From CAMPJU01 sp046566095 (GTDB lineage Bacteria > Pseudomonadota > Gammaproteobacteria > Xanthomonadales > Xanthomonadaceae), in contig JBKHXI010000150.1 in NCBI GenBank assembly GCA_046566095.1, forward strand, positions 1 through 6,601: DNA of 6,601 nucleotides, in the 5' to 3' direction. The notes under the pieces are model-generated. The model ran no database searches and had not been told where the DNA came from. It saw only the letters and a program-made list of their open reading frames with translations. The translations under genes were made by a program, and so were the position numbers. Below are positions 5,102 to 6,601 of the stretch, one piece after another (position 1 is the first letter of the stretch; every line of letters begins with the position of its first letter).

Positions 5102-5866
5102 TCAGGGCAGGGCGAACAGGCGCCGCGCGTTGGCGGTGGTCGCCTCGGCCAGGGCCTCCGGGGCCATGCCGCGCAGCTTGGCGATCTCCTCCAGGATCCG
5201 CGGCAGCCGCGCCGGTTCGTTGCGGCTGCCGCGCGATTCGCAGTCCGGCTGGTCGGGCGCGTCGGTTTCCAGCAGCAATTGCTCCAGCGGCACCTGTGCG
5301 GCGACCTGCCGCAGCCGCCTCGCCCGGGCATAGGTCACCGGGCCGCCCAGGCCGATCAGGAAACCCAGTTCGTGCAGCTGCCGGGCCTGTTCCAGGCTGC
5401 CGGCATAGCTGTGCACCACGCCGCGCAGCCCGCCGACCGCGCGGATCGCGTGGATCGCCTGTTCCACCGCGCGACGTGCGTGCACGATCAGCGGCAGGTC
5501 GAATTCGCGCGCCAGTTCCAGCTGCCCCTGGAAATAATGCTGCTGCGTGTCCCGGTCGAGACCCTCCACGTAGAAGTCCAGGCCGCATTCGCCGACCGCC
5601 ACCGGACGCTCGCGTTCGATCCAGTCGCGCAGTTCGTGCAGGTGGGCCGGCCGATGGTCGGACACAAGCAGGGGATGCAGGCCGTAGGCGGGATGCAGGC
5701 CGTCGTCGACGGCGCAGACCCGGCGCAGCTTCGGCCAGGCGGCGGCGTCGATCGCCGGCACCACGATCCTGGTGACGCCCGCGGCGCGGGCGCGGCCGAG
5801 AACGGCCTCGCGGTCGGGATCGAACTCGGCCACGTCGAGGTGGCAGTGGCTGTCGAGCAGCTCCAC
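5102..5866 (-). CDS. TatD-family metal-dependent hydrolase, YjjV type
   Basis: Cytosolic TIM-barrel metallohydrolase; TatD relatives are metal-dependent DNases or phosphoesterases, and the natural substrate of this branch is unsettled. The 254-aa product has every expected metal-site motif: HCH (7-9), the GLHP loop (62-65), VGECGLDF with Glu93, IVHAR with His129, VVHSY with His152, and LLETDAP with Asp202. The start (LDSHCHLD, then RAAGVTRIVVPA) and the region IGLGGPVTYARA look closer to E. coli YjjV than to TatD or YcfH, from memory. The start codon is GTG at 5866; there is no in-frame ATG near the N-terminus, and MELLDSHCH leaves almost no room for a later start. The Shine-Dalgarno is weak. 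The gene lies 28 nt downstream of a small membrane-protein gene on the same strand, so they probably share a transcript and may be translationally linked. It is convergent with tcdA across the two REP-like elements. Confidence 0.93.
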   Translation of the reverse strand: MELLDSHCHLDVAEFDPDREAVLGRARAAGVTRIVVPAIDAAAWPKLRRVCAVDDGLHPAYGLHPLLVSDHRPAHLHELRDWIERERPVAVGECGLDFYVEGLDRDTQQHYFQGQLELAREFDLPLIVHARRAVEQAIHAIRAVGGLRGVVHSYAGSLEQARQLHELGFLIGLGGPVTYARARRLRQVAAQVPLEQLLLETDAPDQPDCESRGSRNEPARLPRILEEIAKLRGMAPEALAEATTANARRLFALP

Positions 5867-5887
5867 GGCTGCGACGGGATCCCGGCG

Positions 5888-5904
5888 CCGGCGCTCAGCG
5901 CCGG
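5888..5904. other. 7-bp hairpin with the upstream gene's stop codon in its loop
   Basis: CCGGCGC (5888-5894) pairs with GCGCCGG (5898-5904), and the three-base loop is TCA, the complement of the TGA stop of the 80-aa membrane-protein gene. It lies in the short gap before the TatD-family GTG start and has no T-run, so it is not a clear terminator. It could affect coupling or mRNA stability. Confidence 0.5.
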
Positions 5905-6137
5905 TCGACCCGCCGCGCCTCGCCGTCCAGGGGGTCGCGCCCGGTGCCGGCCTTGCCGCGATCCTTCCAGGTCGCCAGCAGCAGGGTGCCCAGGCCCAGC
6001 AGCAGTTCGTCGACGAGGGGCAGCGGGTCGGGCACCAGCAGGGTCAGGGCGAACAGGGCCGCGGTGATCTTGAACAGGGTCGGATAGCGCAGGCGGCGGG
6101 CGAATGCGATCACGGGTGCGAGCAGGGGGCTGGGCAT
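5895..6137 (-). CDS. small two-helix membrane protein, DUF6116-like
   Basis: The 80-aa product has an N-terminal amphipathic stretch (PVIAFARRLRYP), then two hydrophobic segments at about 20-38 and 41-56. These are separated by the tight VPDPLPLVDE turn. A charged, soluble tail follows (KDRGKAGTGRDPLDGEARRVDRR). The core FxxxLLVPDPxPxVDELLLGLGTLLLA resembles a family of uncharacterised Xanthomonadaceae inner-membrane proteins that I recall as DUF6116; the family name needs a search to confirm. The function is unknown. The start at 6137 is favoured by GGAGGA 5 nt upstream; the frame is open to 6224 but that extension is Arg- and Pro-rich and not protein-like. It is the likely first gene of a two-gene operon with the TatD-family hydrolase. 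Confidence 0.8.
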   Translation of the reverse strand: MPSPLLAPVIAFARRLRYPTLFKITAALFALTLLVPDPLPLVDELLLGLGTLLLATWKDRGKAGTGRDPLDGEARRVDRR

Positions 6138-6333
6138 GGGGGTCCTCCGCGGTCCTGGCTGCACGCTACCACGGCGCCGTCGCGCCCAGGCGTGTTCACA
6201 CGGCGGACCGGCGCCGGCCCGCAAGCCGCGATTTCGCGGGGTGACCGTTAAGAAAAGCTTGGGATCGGTTCAGCCAGGCCGTGATGCAATCATGCCGGAC
6301 AACCAAGTCGAGCGATTGCCCGGGAGGCGCCAC
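6138..6333. other. 196-bp divergent promoter region
   Basis: It separates the DUF6116-like gene (minus) from the partial gene starting at 6334 (plus). A perfect 6-bp hairpin CCGCGA-TT-TCGCGG lies at 6226-6239. An unusually AT-rich patch for this DNA follows (GTTAAGAAAAGCTTGGGATC, 6247-6266), which probably marks the promoter of the plus-strand gene. TTGGGA (6259-6264) with GATGCA (6283-6288), 18 bp apart, is a weak -35/-10 candidate. Confidence 0.35.
6143..6148 (-). promoter_or_regulatory. ribosome binding site fixing the start at 6137
   Basis: On the minus strand this reads GGAGGA, 5 nt before ATG 6137, the strongest Shine-Dalgarno in the window. It decides the 80-aa form against an extension to 6224. 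Confidence 0.8.
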
Positions 6334-6601
6334 ATGAAGAACAACACGATCGCGATCGCGCTGGCGTCGCTGCTGGTCGGCGGCGTCGCCGTCGCCGCAT
6401 TCCAGAACAACCGGACCGAGCCGGCCTATCTGGCCGAGGGCCAGTCCCGCAGCGGCCTGTTCGGGCCGCGTGAACCCGGCCTGCAGTACGCCCAGGTGGT
6501 GAACGTGACGCCGGTGACCGAGCCCGAGCCGCTGTACGCGGTGGTGATCGGCGCCGAGCCGGTCCGCGAGACGGTCACCAGCTCCACCCCGCGCCAGGTC
6601 T
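6334..6601 (+). CDS. N-terminal part of a probable glycine-zipper 2TM envelope protein (cut by window end)
   Basis: The first 89 codons are present and the frame is still open at the window edge. The start is well supported by GGGAGG 6 nt upstream of ATG 6334. Residues 1-22 are a signal peptide or anchor: MKNN, then a hydrophobic stretch IAIALASLLVGGVAVAA, with no lipobox cysteine. After it come two related segments, YAQVVNVTPVTE (52-63) and YAVVIGAEPVRE (68-79), ending in TPRQV. This YAxVVxVxPVxE...TPRQ pattern is what I recall just before the C-terminal glycine-zipper 2TM domain in many Xanthomonadaceae proteins. The zipper itself would lie beyond the window, so the family call is inference. 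An envelope-stabilising or stress-related role would be the usual guess and is not shown by the sequence. Confidence 0.75.
   Translation, partial: MKNNTIAIALASLLVGGVAVAAFQNNRTEPAYLAEGQSRSGLFGPREPGLQYAQVVNVTPVTEPEPLYAVVIGAEPVRETVTSSTPRQV

Overview
The window looks like chromosomal DNA of a very GC-rich gammaproteobacterium of the Xanthomonadaceae/Lysobacteraceae type (Lysobacter, Luteimonas and Pseudoxanthomonas are the sort of genera I would expect). The reasons are the codon bias, the paired REP-like palindromes beginning GTAGGAGCG and ending CGCTCCTAC, a small DUF6116-like membrane protein, and glycine-zipper envelope proteins of the kind common in that family. The genus assignment is inference. 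No phage, IS, CRISPR, tRNA or rRNA is visible.

Left third (1-2945): a probable polyhydroxybutyrate (PHB) degradation divergon. bdhA (minus, 4-807) encodes 3-hydroxybutyrate dehydrogenase. Facing away from it, across a 253-bp gap that holds a 70-bp near-perfect palindromic repeat, is a predicted lipoprotein of the 3-hydroxybutyrate-oligomer hydrolase family (plus, 1061-2851). Together they would turn 3HB oligomers into 3HB and then acetoacetate. Two consecutive GC-rich hairpins close the hydrolase gene against the next, convergent gene.

Middle (2946-4904): a SlyB-like glycine-zipper lipoprotein (minus, 2946-3404), then a short membrane-anchored monohaem cytochrome of c'-like layout (minus, 3597-4031). 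Divergent from the latter is tcdA (plus, 4113-4904), the tRNA threonylcarbamoyladenosine dehydratase. The tcdA start has a TACAAT box only 6 nt upstream, which suggests a leaderless mRNA.

Right third (4900-6601): two REP-like inverted dimers fill the convergent gap after tcdA; the first overlaps and supplies the tcdA stop codon. Next come a YjjV-type TatD-family metallohydrolase (minus, 5102-5866, GTG start) and, 28 nt upstream of it and probably in the same operon, an 80-aa two-helix membrane protein (minus, 5895-6137). The window ends inside the N-terminal part of a secreted or membrane protein that resembles the Xanthomonadaceae glycine-zipper 2TM family (plus, 6334 onward).

Apart from bdhA with the oligomer hydrolase, and the TatD pair, the neighbours look functionally unrelated housekeeping and envelope genes. 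I found no convincing new defence or mobile system. The most interesting points are the lipoprotein form of the oligomer hydrolase, the extra loop in BdhA, the two repeat families and the REP-supplied stop codon.
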